Both the position numbers and the translations under genes were made by a program. A model generated the notes under the pieces. It was not told where the DNA came from. It did not search any database and worked only from the letters and a program-made list of their open reading frames with translations. This document shows positions 6,393 through 14,961 of a DNA stretch of 39,331 bases, piece after piece (the stretch's first letter is position 1; every line of letters starts with the position of its first letter). This DNA comes from an uncultured bacterium (lineage in GTDB: Bacteria; Planctomycetota; UBA1135; GCA-002686595), in assembly GCA_937896235.1 (NCBI GenBank), contig CALBMX010000021.1:1-39331 (forward strand), given 5' to 3'.

Positions 6393-8834
6393 ATGACATC
6401 CACTACGAAAGCCCTCGGTCCCATTGCCTTACTTTGTCTGACGCTTCTTCTCGGATGCGGGCCGGAGTTAGATCCGTCGGAAGCCCAAAGTGGGGGACCT
6501 GAAGAGTCGAGAACACGGGACCTACTCCTGCGGAAACCTGAGCTGCTTCTCGAGGTTCCTGGGATCTTGCGGCCCGATGCGAAGGTGGGTTGGCGCGGCT
6601 ACAAGCCTTTCGGTTGGCACGCGGCGACGGTCCGAATCTCGGACTATCCACCGGCTGTTCATAGCATGGTCTCCGAAGCTAGCCTAACCGCGTGCGCGAC
6701 GACACCCGAGGACCGGGAAGTCTCGTTCGAAGCATGGCTGCCTATGGGGGTGGAGCACGCGGAGGCCAAAGTGCTTTTGAACGGGGTTCTCTTGGGCATC
6801 GCGGCCCTCGGTCCCAAACCTGTGACGTTCACCATGGAGTCGCCTAAAGAGGCCTGGAAGATTGGGGAGAACGAGTTCAGCTTCATCGTTGAGGAGAGCG
6901 CCATGGAGCCTGGGGGAGACGGAATCAAACATGGCTTAGCACTCTCCGAGTTGCGCTACGGTTCACCCCAAAGAATCGAAAAGCTGGAGCATGGATTCCG
7001 CCTCCTACCCGGTACCGGCTTGCGCTACCTACTAGAGGAGCGCGCGGCTAGCCAAGTCACGATAAGTGGGGTGGCCGAGCGTTCGGGCACGCTCTCGGTC
7101 CTCACTCGCTTTTTGGCACAAAGCACAATGTCACCGGTTCAAGGTCGGCCAACGCACACGACCTTTAAGGAGAATGTAGAGAGTGGCTCCCAACAAGTGG
7201 AGTTGACTCTACCTAGTGCAAACGGAGCCATGCTCGAGGTTGAGATTTTCTGGTCTTCGCCGGAGGGGGGTAGATTTGAGCTCGCCGGCTTGGAGCTCGC
7301 CGAGGCCACTCAAGAGCGCGCACCCTCTATCGTCTTGATTAGCATCGATACGTTGGCTGCACGTCACACCTCTCTATACGGCTATGGACGGTCCACTTCA
7401 CCAAGGCTTTCAGAGTTCGCAAAAGGGGCGACTGTCTTCGAAAACTGCCTCTCGAATGCACCTTGGACGATGCCTAGCTATGCAGCTTTGATGAGCGGCT
7501 ATTTCCCGTCTAGCGCCAGGTTCTCGCCGAACATCTCCAACCTTCACTTCGCGTTCGATTTTCCGGACGCTACATGGACTTTAGCCGAAGCTCTTTCGGC
7601 GGCTGGTTACCGGACCGGGGCCTTCGTGGATTCGAAAAACGTCAGCTCTCGACTTGGCTTTTCACAAGGGTTTGAGCTCTTCGACGAGTCGGCTCTGGAG
7701 CATAAACACGGAGCTCCACTCGGCGGTCTAGAGGCCTCCTCCGCAGCGGCCTTCCAGTGGCTAGATGGTCTCGAAGAGGACGACTCCTTTTTTCTCTTCA
7801 TCCATGCCAACGACGTTCACGGCCCCTATCTTCCAAAGGGAGAGGCCTTGGGTGCTTTCCGTTCGGACGAGTGGGCAGCTCCGGGCCCCGAAGTTCAAAC
7901 AGGCGCATTGACGGGCACCTATGGCCAGGTTCCTGATTACCTTCTCCCCAGTGCCCTGGGGGACTACGACCAGTCGAGCGAAACCCTGCCCGCTACGCCC
8001 TTCCGAACCGCGTATGACGAGTCGATCCTCTCTATGGACGAGGTCCTCGGAGGGGTTCTCGAGGAGCTAAAAGCACGCGGAATCTTAGACGAGGCCATCG
8101 TTATTTTTTCAGCCGATCACGGCGAGGCCTTCAACGAACACGAGCTCTTTGGGCATGGCCAGCTCTATCAAGATGTGTTGCAAGTTCCCCTTGTCATCTC
8201 TTTGCCCGCCACGCTCCGCTCGAAGGCGACCCCCGCGCATGTTAGCCAAGCTGTTCAGCTCGTTGACCTGTATCCAACTTTGATCGAGTTGGCAGGCCTA
8301 ACCACCAGACGCGATGACTTTCACGGACGCTCCCTGACCAGCATCCTCTCTGGGCAAGGGGCGGAACTTGCACCGACCTATTCCGAGGGTGGAATCATGC
8401 GTCAATCAGCAGTCGTCTTTGGCGAGTGGAAGTTGATCGAGAAGTGGCCCAATCAAGATTCCATGGTGTGGACCATGCTCACAAATCCTACGCTTGAGCA
8501 GGAGTGGCGAACCGAAAATGTTCCAGAGGTCGGCGCCGGCAAGATGGACGCCAACAGGCTTCTCTCCATCGCAACTCGTGTCGGTAGTGGTGAGTCGCTC
8601 TACAGTGAGCTCAATGCCCGGCTGGCCGGTCCGACTTACGAGCTCTATCATCTGGGAAGCGATCCGAACGAGCTTGTAAATCTCTCTGCAGAGCGGCCGG
8701 AAGTCTTCGCCGAGCTGAGAGAGTACATGCAGAAAGCCCAGGCCGACGTAGAGGAGCTGCAAGGGCGCGTGCGGAGCTCGCAGGTGTTCTTCAGTCAGGA
8801 AGAGCTCGTCGATCTGAAGGCTCTCGGCTACTAA
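6393..8834 (+). CDS. Sulfatase-fold lipoprotein lacking the formylglycine Cys/Ser
   Basis: An 813-residue alkaline-phosphatase-superfamily enzyme, probably anchored outside the inner membrane. From the ATG at 6393 the protein starts with a signal and a lipobox ending LLLGC. Residues up to about 310 form an N-terminal beta-rich region; the sulfatase domain runs from about 310 to 680. Metal-site residues are visible: D319 in SIDTLAARH, the HANDVHGPY segment, and D575-H576 in SADHGEAFNEH. At the place of the sulfatase CxPSR or SxPSR nucleophile it has W-T-M-P-S-Y, so T359 takes the position of the modified residue. A true formylglycine sulfatase is therefore unlikely. A Thr nucleophile, as in LtaS and EptA-type phosphotransferases, would fit. 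An upstream in-frame ATG at 6288 would bury the signal peptide. Confidence 0.85.
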   Translation: MTSTTKALGPIALLCLTLLLGCGPELDPSEAQSGGPEESRTRDLLLRKPELLLEVPGILRPDAKVGWRGYKPFGWHAATVRISDYPPAVHSMVSEASLTACATTPEDREVSFEAWLPMGVEHAEAKVLLNGVLLGIAALGPKPVTFTMESPKEAWKIGENEFSFIVEESAMEPGGDGIKHGLALSELRYGSPQRIEKLEHGFRLLPGTGLRYLLEERAASQVTISGVAERSGTLSVLTRFLAQSTMSPVQGRPTHTTFKENVESGSQQVELTLPSANGAMLEVEIFWSSPEGGRFELAGLELAEATQERAPSIVLISIDTLAARHTSLYGYGRSTSPRLSEFAKGATVFENCLSNAPWTMPSYAALMSGYFPSSARFSPNISNLHFAFDFPDATWTLAEALSAAGYRTGAFVDSKNVSSRLGFSQGFELFDESALEHKHGAPLGGLEASSAAAFQWLDGLEEDDSFFLFIHANDVHGPYLPKGEALGAFRSDEWAAPGPEVQTGALTGTYGQVPDYLLPSALGDYDQSSETLPATPFRTAYDESILSMDEVLGGVLEELKARGILDEAIVIFSADHGEAFNEHELFGHGQLYQDVLQVPLVISLPATLRSKATPAHVSQAVQLVDLYPTLIELAGLTTRRDDFHGRSLTSILSGQGAELAPTYSEGGIMRQSAVVFGEWKLIEKWPNQDSMVWTMLTNPTLEQEWRTENVPEVGAGKMDANRLLSIATRVGSGESLYSELNARLAGPTYELYHLGSDPNELVNLSAERPEVFAELREYMQKAQADVEELQGRVRSSQVFFSQEELVDLKALGY

Positions 8835-8980
8835 GGTTAGCTACTAAGGCCTTGACTCGACAACGATCCCTTAGCTGCGCTTTGACCATGCCCAACTAGC
8901 CTGCAACGCCAATAGGACCGTCCAGAGCACCGTAAATAGTCAATTTGAGTCGATGGCGAGTCTTTGAGAAGAGCGTGGAA

Positions 8981-9475
8981 TCAGGTGCGAGCGATCTGCA
9001 TCGACACCTCGTTGTCGGTGTCACCTACTGTGCGCACACCAACTTGTGTAAAGCCGAACTTGTCGTGGAAGTGCTTCGAGCGATCATTTGGAGGATCGAT
9101 GTAGTACTCGCAAGTTACATAGGGCAACTTGGCTTCGCGAGCGAAAGCGAAGAGGTCCTCGTAAAACAGGCTTCCCAGTTTCATGCCGGCGCAATCTGCA
9201 GAGACAACGATACGATCGACGTAAAGGAACGACTCGTAGCGCGAGCTAAACCATTCAAAATTCGGATTCACATAGACGTCGCCGGTGCGCATCGCGATTA
9301 GGAAACCCGCAACCTCTCCATTTAGACAGATCACCTTGTGATAGCTGGAGAGCTCGAACATGCTCGTGAGCCGCTCTATAGCCAGTAGGCTCGTGAACTG
9401 CGAAACCGCTCCATTGAGCTTGAGAATCGCGGAGAAGTCAGCTTCGGTGGCGTTGCGAATGAGGAGGGAGTTCAT
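8981..9475 (-). CDS. GNAT family N-acetyltransferase
   Basis: A 164-residue Gcn5-related acetyltransferase that would transfer acetyl from acetyl-CoA to an unknown amine. It opens LLIRNATEADFSAILKLN, the usual first strand and helix. It has the beta-4 strand FLYVDRIVVSADCAG and the pyrophosphate-binding loop written CAGMKLGSLFYEDL in place of the commoner Q/RxxGxG/A. Beta-5 is PYVTCEYYIDP, followed by the FHDKFGFTQVG segment typical of the fold. The gene stands alone between the sulfatase-like gene and the recN leader. Substrate cannot be inferred. Confidence 0.88.
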   Translation of the reverse strand: MNSLLIRNATEADFSAILKLNGAVSQFTSLLAIERLTSMFELSSYHKVICLNGEVAGFLIAMRTGDVYVNPNFEWFSSRYESFLYVDRIVVSADCAGMKLGSLFYEDLFAFAREAKLPYVTCEYYIDPPNDRSKHFHDKFGFTQVGVRTVGDTDNEVSMQIART

Positions 9476-9834
9476 GTCTAGAATCTACGGAGAGATGCAC
9501 GGTTGGGAAACATGAGAAGGCGTTTGTCGTCGCAGTTCTTCGCCGTTTGGAGAAGTCCAACGGGGTCGAGTGGCGTCCAATGTAGGTTCGAAGGGGACTA
9601 CAGCCCATGCCAAAGTGACGAGGACCTAGCCGCAAGTGGCCAGGTCAAAAGGGGGGGGGCAGCAAACCCGTCTTCCGGTAAATCCAGGGCGAACCCATTC
9701 GCTAAGGGTCTCCATTAGCGTCGGCGGCTGCCGAAGGGGTGGGCCACCGGGGACCCACCTCGGCGCATGTCCGGGACTCCGCCCCTCGCGGGCAATCCGA
9801 AGGGCTGGTGCCTGCTCAAGGGAGTCCCGTGCGA

Positions 9835-9872
9835 GGGGGCTAGCGGGGGGGGGGCACCCCTCGGTAGCCCCC
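9835..9872 (+). promoter_or_regulatory. GC-rich hairpin in recN leader
   Basis: GGGGGCTA (9835-9842) pairs perfectly with TAGCCCCC (9865-9872). The 22-base interior contains ten consecutive G and a short run of C that can pair further. It lies 84 bases upstream of the recN start. There is no T tract, so a classic terminator is not indicated. It could be a leader structure or simply a fold-prone low-complexity stretch. Confidence 0.4.
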
Positions 9873-9896
9873 CCTATGTCGGCCTATATTTCCTCC

Positions 9897-9928
9897 TTCG
9901 CAACGATAGTTCGCAACCATGTTGCAAC
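9897..9928 (+). promoter_or_regulatory. Direct repeats upstream of recN, possible operator
   Basis: TTCGCAAC occurs at 9897-9904 and again at 9910-9917. A near-copy TTGCAAC at 9922-9928 forms the palindrome GTTGCAAC. The 12-13 base spacing and the position 29-60 bases before recN suggest a protein-binding site, perhaps for an SOS-type repressor, since recN is commonly SOS-controlled. It does not match the LexA boxes I know (CTGT-N8-ACAG or GAAC-N4-GTTC), so this is inference only. Confidence 0.35.
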
Positions 9929-9956
9929 TTCTGTGGCTGGCGACGATCCTAAGGGC

Positions 9957-11756
9957 ATGTTAGTTGACCTATCAATACGTGACTTGGCTCTGATCGATGC
10001 GGCGGAGCTCTCGTTTGGGCCTGGGCTTAACGTCATTAGCGGCGAGACGGGCGCGGGTAAAAGCCTCTTGGTTGGCGCCCTGGAGCTAGCGCTCGGGGCG
10101 CGGGCTCGGGTGGGGGGTGGAGGCCAGGTTCGCGATGGCGCTCGCGAGGCGCGCGTCGAGGCCCGCTTCGAGTTCCCACGTCCGAACCAAAACAGCGGTG
10201 TGGCCGCCGACCGGGCGCTGGTGATCGGCGCTTGGCTAGAGGCTAACTTGCCCGACTTCGTCGAGGAGTGGGAGTCGAATCGCGAGCTCATTTTAGGCCG
10301 CACCATCACCAGCGAAGGCCGCACGCGGGCTCGCATCAACCAGCGTCCCGTTCCCCTGAAATCGCTCCGCGAGTTGGCCGCACTCTTTCTGGAGATCCAC
10401 GGGCAAAATGATCATCAGAAGCTGTGCGAGGCGGATGAGCAGCTGCGGTTGCTCGATGGATATGCCGGCGCCGCGAAACCGCTTGCGGCCTACCGCGAAG
10501 CGCGCCGGGATTGGGTCGAAGCCGTCTCCATGCTGAGAGATTTTAACGATGCGTGCGACGAGCGCCGCGACCGGCTGGACCTGCTGCGCTTTCAAGTCGG
10601 CGAGCTAGCAGAGGCGGAGTTGAAGCCCCGTGAAATCGAAGGCCTAAAGGTCGAGCGTGAGCTGCTTCGCCATGGGGAGGAGCTGTTGCGAGAGTTGGGC
10701 GGAATCACCGATCGGCTTTCGGAGTCCGATAACGCCCTCTTGGACCAAGTGCGCATCATGGAGCGTATTGTCTCCGCTTGGCAAATCCGCGTCGAAGGCT
10801 TGCAGGAGCCGGCGGACTCCCTGCGGGATGCCGTGGTATATCTGGAGGAGGCGGCCGCTGGATTAGTCTCTTTCACCGATGCCGTCGAGGTCGACGCAGA
10901 GCGCTTGGAAGAGGTTGAAGAGAGGTTGAATGAGCTGGAGCGCCTCTGCCATAAGTTCGGAAGCGATGAGGAGGGTTTGATCGATCTGGCGGCGCGCCTA
11001 GAGCAAGAGCTGGAGACCTTGGAGCAGACCGAAAGTTCGAGTGAGAAACTAGAAGCGGACGTTGCCCGTACGCGCAAAAATGTTGCGGCGGCAGCGAAGA
11101 AGCTGAGCAAGGTACGCGCTGCAGCTCGCGTTCCTCTGGCGCTCGAAGTGGAGACGGCTCTAGCGGGCCTAGAGCTTGGCCGCGCTAGGTTTGAGGTCGC
11201 CCTATTGGATCGCAAGAAGAGCGCGCCGACTCCCGAGTTGGGCGCTAGTGAGCTTGATCCCAAAATCGCAGCCGATCTCTTCCACTTTGGCGTGGACGGC
11301 GCGGAGACGATTGAGTTTCTGCTAGCGGCGAACCCGGGCGAGGCGGCGGGGTCCTTGGCGAAGGTCGCGTCGGGCGGCGAAGTTGCAAGAATCATGCTGG
11401 CTTTGCGGGGTGTGCTAGCCTCTAGTGATCGCGGTCGTACCCTCGTTTTCGACGAGGTGGACGCGGGAGTTGGCGGTCGCTTGGGTCCCGCTGTGGCCGA
11501 GCGCTTACGTGAGTTGGGCGAGGTCAATCAGGTTTTGTGTATCACGCACCTGCCCTCGATCGCAGCTGCTGCACACCTGCACCACAAGGTGGCCAAGGAG
11601 GTGCGCGCAGGACGCACCATGACGATATTCGACGAGCTCAGTCGTACCGGATCGGAAGAGGCTCGGGTGCGTGAGCTCGCGGATATGATCGCCGGTGGCG
11701 CCGACGAGGAGACCGCTCGAGCAGAGGCTAGCCGCCTCTTGAGGGCGTTCGCGTAG
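9957..11756 (+). CDS. recN: DNA repair protein RecN
   Basis: RecN is an SMC-like ATPase that holds broken DNA ends together during RecA-dependent double-strand-break repair. I chose the ATG at 9957, giving MLVDLSIRDLALIDAAELSF, the standard family start, with AAGGG just upstream. The product is 599 residues. The Walker A box is GETGAGKS near residue 33. A long coiled coil spans roughly residues 165-440 with EERLNELERLCHKFGS at its distal part. The signature region is KVASGGEVARIMLAL, and Walker B is TLVFDEVDAGVGG, followed by the CITHLPSIAAAAHLHHKV segment. The stop overlaps the GTG start of a rhodanese gene by one base. Confidence 0.96.
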   Translation: MLVDLSIRDLALIDAAELSFGPGLNVISGETGAGKSLLVGALELALGARARVGGGGQVRDGAREARVEARFEFPRPNQNSGVAADRALVIGAWLEANLPDFVEEWESNRELILGRTITSEGRTRARINQRPVPLKSLRELAALFLEIHGQNDHQKLCEADEQLRLLDGYAGAAKPLAAYREARRDWVEAVSMLRDFNDACDERRDRLDLLRFQVGELAEAELKPREIEGLKVERELLRHGEELLRELGGITDRLSESDNALLDQVRIMERIVSAWQIRVEGLQEPADSLRDAVVYLEEAAAGLVSFTDAVEVDAERLEEVEERLNELERLCHKFGSDEEGLIDLAARLEQELETLEQTESSSEKLEADVARTRKNVAAAAKKLSKVRAAARVPLALEVETALAGLELGRARFEVALLDRKKSAPTPELGASELDPKIAADLFHFGVDGAETIEFLLAANPGEAAGSLAKVASGGEVARIMLALRGVLASSDRGRTLVFDEVDAGVGGRLGPAVAERLRELGEVNQVLCITHLPSIAAAAHLHHKVAKEVRAGRTMTIFDELSRTGSEEARVRELADMIAGGADEETARAEASRLLRAFA

Positions 11757-12112
11757 TGGGCTTTTTTTGGTGGCTCCCGTTTGGATCGGTCCCCGAGATC
11801 AGCGTAGGTGCACTCGCAAAAGCGGTGAAGGAAAAGAAGGGGCCGCTGATCGTAGATGTGCGCTCGCCAAGTGAGTTTGGAAGTGGGCACATCCAAGGGG
11901 CGAAATCCTTGTCGATCGGCCAACTGAAGGGAGCTTTGGCGGCCGGTGAGATTCCGAGCGGGCAGGCCATCGTCGCAATTTGCCTATCGGCTCACCGCAG
12001 CATTCCAGCCGTCCGGCTCTTGCGGGCGAACGGCTTCGAAAACGCGGTGCAGCTCGCCGGGGGCATGATGGCCTGGAAGCGTGCGGGGATGCCGGTCACA
12101 ACCAAGCGGTAG
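11756..12112 (+). CDS. Rhodanese-like sulfurtransferase
   Basis: A single-domain rhodanese (118 residues) that carries sulfur as a cysteine persulfide. The family elements are VDVRSPSEFGSGHIQGAKSL, the active-site loop CLSAHRS with the catalytic Cys and the closing Arg-Ser, and LAGGMMAWKRAGMPV at the C-terminus. There is no signal peptide, although the first ten residues (GFFWWLPFG) are hydrophobic and could touch the membrane. The GTG start at 11756 shares its first base with the recN stop (TAGTG), so the two are probably translationally coupled. Its sulfur acceptor is unknown. Confidence 0.88.
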   Translation: MGFFWWLPFGSVPEISVGALAKAVKEKKGPLIVDVRSPSEFGSGHIQGAKSLSIGQLKGALAAGEIPSGQAIVAICLSAHRSIPAVRLLRANGFENAVQLAGGMMAWKRAGMPVTTKR

Positions 12113-12215
12113 CCTCAGCGCAAGCTAGTGCGTGTCGCGGGGCGCTGGGATGGCCGTTAGGCAGGATTTCTTCCCCTCTTCCAGAGAGATTGTTATGATT
12201 TGCGCCGAGTCACCG

Positions 12216-12250
12216 CCCTCCTAACGAGGGAATCGGCCTCGCCGCGAGGC
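12216..12250 (+). promoter_or_regulatory. Two adjacent small hairpins in manA leader
   Basis: CCCTC-CTAAC-GAGGG (12216-12230) is followed six bases later by the 15-base palindrome GCCTCGC-C-GCGAGGC (12236-12250), ending eight bases before the manA ATG. They may cover the ribosome-binding region, where no Shine-Dalgarno is obvious. The structures are visible; a regulatory role is inference. Confidence 0.35.
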
Positions 12251-12258
12251 GCCCGAGC

Positions 12259-13266
12259 ATGAACAGAATCAACCAACCACTCCGGTTTGAGCGCGTGTAC
12301 CTAGAGAAAATCTGGGGCGGCCGAGCGCTCTCGAATAGCCCTGCTAAAGGCGGGCTTGGGCTCTCGCTTCCCGAAGGAGTGCAGGTAGGTGAGACTTGGG
12401 AGCTCGTGGATCGCGCCGACGTGAATTCGATTGTGGCCGAAGGTGTGCACAAAGGACGCACTCTCAATGAGCTCATGCAAATGAACTCCAAGGATCTCTT
12501 GGGTCGTCTGCAGGCGACTCCCGGGGGGCGCTTCCCTCTTTTAGTGAAGTACATTGACGCCGCAGCGCACCTCTCTGTCCAAGTGCACCCCGATGACCAG
12601 ACTCAACACTTAGGAGCGGATTGGGAGGCCAAAACCGAAGCGTGGGTCATCCTAGGAGCTACCGACGAAGGGCGGATTTATCTGGGTTTGAGTGAGGCCG
12701 CCACAGAGGCGGATTTCACCGCTGCTTGCCGGGCGGGGGGACAGGGACTCGAGCCTATGCTGCAGGTGTTTGAGCCGGAGCCCGGACAGTGTTACTTCGT
12801 CCCAGGGGGCACCATTCATGCGATTGGTGCCGGCGTGACACTGATCGAAGTGCAGCAAAATTCGGACACGACGTTTCGTGTTTACGACTGGGGCCGGGTC
12901 GGTCTGGACGGTTTGCCACGTGACATTCACATTGATCAAGCGCTCGCCTGTGTGGACTTCCAGACACCTGCACCCACGCCCGTGACACCATCTCTCAACC
13001 CGTCGTCCTGCGTGCTTGCAAGTTGCCCCGCGTTCCGCATGGGCGTGGTCGCCGACGAGCTGGCCGGCGACACGCACAAGGAAAACGAACCCGTCATACT
13101 GGCGGTCGTCTCTGGAGCCGGGACCCTAGCTGTAGCCGAACAAACCATCGAAATCAACACGGGCGACGTATGGCTCTTGCCAGCGGCGCTTGGGTTGTTC
13201 CATGTCGAGGGGAGAGACCTCCGCATGGTCGAAATGCGAGGCGGAGCCCAAGCTCAAATCGAATAA
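12259..13266 (+). CDS. manA: Mannose-6-phosphate isomerase, class I type
   Basis: This enzyme interconverts mannose-6-phosphate and fructose-6-phosphate, feeding GDP-mannose synthesis or mannose use. The 335-residue protein shows the zinc-site and active-site elements of the bacterial short type-I isomerases: FERVYLEKIWGGRAL at the start, LSVQVHPDDQ near residue 95, KTEAWVIL near residue 117, VPGGTIHAIGAG near residue 182, and EVQQNSDTTFRVYDWGR near residue 196. The C-terminal cupin half is present and ends in a normal way. The gene begins after a 146-base gap with a TATGAT-like box near 12194, so it probably has its own promoter. Confidence 0.95.
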   Translation: MNRINQPLRFERVYLEKIWGGRALSNSPAKGGLGLSLPEGVQVGETWELVDRADVNSIVAEGVHKGRTLNELMQMNSKDLLGRLQATPGGRFPLLVKYIDAAAHLSVQVHPDDQTQHLGADWEAKTEAWVILGATDEGRIYLGLSEAATEADFTAACRAGGQGLEPMLQVFEPEPGQCYFVPGGTIHAIGAGVTLIEVQQNSDTTFRVYDWGRVGLDGLPRDIHIDQALACVDFQTPAPTPVTPSLNPSSCVLASCPAFRMGVVADELAGDTHKENEPVILAVVSGAGTLAVAEQTIEINTGDVWLLPAALGLFHVEGRDLRMVEMRGGAQAQIE

Positions 13267-13379
13267 CCAAACAACCGGCGCCGTGATGGCATCGGATTCT
13301 GAACCGGCGCGAGTTGCGCCAAGCCCAATAGAAACGGCGGGGCCTTCCCGGGAGGGACGCCCCAAAACGGATAACTAAA

Positions 13380-14702
13380 ATGACAAACAGCGAAGAAACA
13401 CCAAACGAAGAGTTCAAGGACCTTGAAACAGAGGCGGCGAAGCATGCCGCGTATGTGCCTTATGTCTCGCCTGATTCTAAGAACAAAGACATCGTAGATG
13501 ACTACGGTGGATTTGATGAAGATGGACGTCCCCTGTGCGACTTGACTGAAGAGGACGACAGCATTGAGGAGGTCGCTCCTGTGCGCCTCGTCCGCTTGAA
13601 CAAGTACATGGCGGCGAATGGTATTGCATCCCGCCGTCGCGCCGACGAGCTGATCGCCAACCGCGAAGTTTCAGTTGACGGCCAAATTGTTAGCGAGCTT
13701 GGAACCAAGGTGGATCCGGCGAGCCAGCGCGTCGAGTGGGACGGGCACATCTTGAACCCGAGTGGAGCAAAGCACCGCTACTACCTGCTCAATAAGCCGA
13801 CTGGCGTCGTCTGCACGAACGATGAGAAAGAGCTGCGCCGCCGCGCTTGGGACTTGATTGGCGATCCGGAGAAGGGCCGTGTGTACCCGGTCGGTCGCCT
13901 TGACGTCGACAGCTCGGGCCTCTTGATCCTGACGAACGATGGCGAGTTCACGCACCGCGTGACCCACCCGAGCTACGGAGTCGAAAAGACCTACGAGGTC
14001 ACGGTGAAGGAGTTCGTCGGCGACGCGGCGATTGCTAAAATCGGGCGCGGTTTGCACCTTGCGGAAGGACGCACCGTTGGCGCGGGTATCGTGATTCGCC
14101 AGCGGAACGATCACATGACCAAGATGCAAGTGACTCTGACCGAAGGCAAGAACCGCGAGGTGCGCCGCATCTTTGCGCGCTTTGGTTACAACGTGAAGGG
14201 GCTTCACCGCGAGGAGATTTCCGGAATCAGCGACCGCGGAATCGGGATCGGCCAGTGGCGATTCCTTACGGACGAAGAGGTCGCCTCTTTGCTCGAAGCC
14301 AGCTCGGTCAAGACCCCTGCACCGCGCCACGTGCGGCGCCAGCATCGCGAGTACATGCCCGACGAGTTCCGCGACAACCGTGGCCGCAACTTGGGTTACT
14401 CGGGACCTAAAGGCGGACCAGGGCATATCGCTCACGAGGAGCGCAAAGATGAGCGCCGCAAGATGAGCGTTGAGGCCGATTCGCCTTGGAACTCAGGTGG
14501 CGGTCGCAAGCCGAAACCTAAAACGGACGAGAAGCCGGAACGCAACCCGAAGACACCGGTTGGGCAATTCGGACGTGCTGGGTATCGAAGTAAAACGCAA
14601 CGCGGTGGCGTCGAGCGCGACGGCAAGCCAGCAGAAGCAAAGCGCGGCGGTGGTATCACCGGCGGTCGCAAAGACAAGACGCGCCAGAAAGGCCGCCGCT
14701 AA
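13380..14702 (+). CDS. RluB/RsuA-family rRNA pseudouridine synthase with long basic tail
   Basis: The enzyme isomerises a uridine in rRNA to pseudouridine; RluB acts at U2605 of 23S rRNA, but the exact target here cannot be read. The 440 residues contain an acidic N-terminal extension (1-60), an S4 RNA-binding domain (about 62-120, VRLNKYMAANGIASRRRADELI), and the catalytic domain with GRLDVDSSGLLILTNDGE, where D175 is the conserved nucleophile. The RsuA-type EGKNREVRRIFARFGYNVKGLHR segment follows. About 130 C-terminal residues rich in Lys, Arg, Gly and Pro look disordered and probably bind RNA. Both extensions go beyond the usual 230-300 residues. A strong hairpin follows the stop. Confidence 0.92.
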   Translation: MTNSEETPNEEFKDLETEAAKHAAYVPYVSPDSKNKDIVDDYGGFDEDGRPLCDLTEEDDSIEEVAPVRLVRLNKYMAANGIASRRRADELIANREVSVDGQIVSELGTKVDPASQRVEWDGHILNPSGAKHRYYLLNKPTGVVCTNDEKELRRRAWDLIGDPEKGRVYPVGRLDVDSSGLLILTNDGEFTHRVTHPSYGVEKTYEVTVKEFVGDAAIAKIGRGLHLAEGRTVGAGIVIRQRNDHMTKMQVTLTEGKNREVRRIFARFGYNVKGLHREEISGISDRGIGIGQWRFLTDEEVASLLEASSVKTPAPRHVRRQHREYMPDEFRDNRGRNLGYSGPKGGPGHIAHEERKDERRKMSVEADSPWNSGGGRKPKPKTDEKPERNPKTPVGQFGRAGYRSKTQRGGVERDGKPAEAKRGGGITGGRKDKTRQKGRR

Positions 14703-14724
14703 CACGGGCCGATTTGAAAGACAG

Positions 14725-14759
14725 GAGCAGCGCAGCCGGTCCATCCGGCTGCGCTGCTC
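14725..14759 (+). terminator. Rho-independent-type terminator after pseudouridine synthase gene
   Basis: A perfect 15-bp stem, GAGCAGCGCAGCCGG (14725-14739) with CCGGCTGCGCTGCTC (14745-14759), has a 5-base loop TCCAT and is followed by TTGTCGTT. An outer GACA/TGTC pair extends it. The T tract is weak. It lies 22 bases after the stop. Confidence 0.75.
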
Positions 14760-14961
14760 TTGTCGTTATGGAGGCATCTACTGGCTTGAGGGGGGGCCTC
14801 GAAATCAAAAGGACGCCAAGGCTTTCGAGGCGCGGTAAACCCCGGGAAAGCGCGAGATCAGAAGGTTTTCCAGCTCCAAAGGCTTCGATTCGAATTGTTG
14901 CCCGGATTCGGGGCAATGCGAGGAAGTAGAAGGGGAGTCCTTGCAATAGAATCCCTGCCAT

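Larger units (their letters stand above)
9476..9956. other. recN leader region, 481 bases, no gene
   Basis: The recN frame is open far upstream (from 9636), but its translation there is Gly/Arg/Pro-rich and unlike RecN. I see no other gene. The region holds a run of nine G (9651-9659), a run of ten G (9845-9854), a strong hairpin and a set of short direct repeats, entered separately. Confidence 0.6.

Noticed and set aside
9651..9659. Phase-variable coding tract
   Set aside because: The G9 run lies in non-coding leader sequence, so it cannot switch a reading frame; only an effect on expression would be possible.
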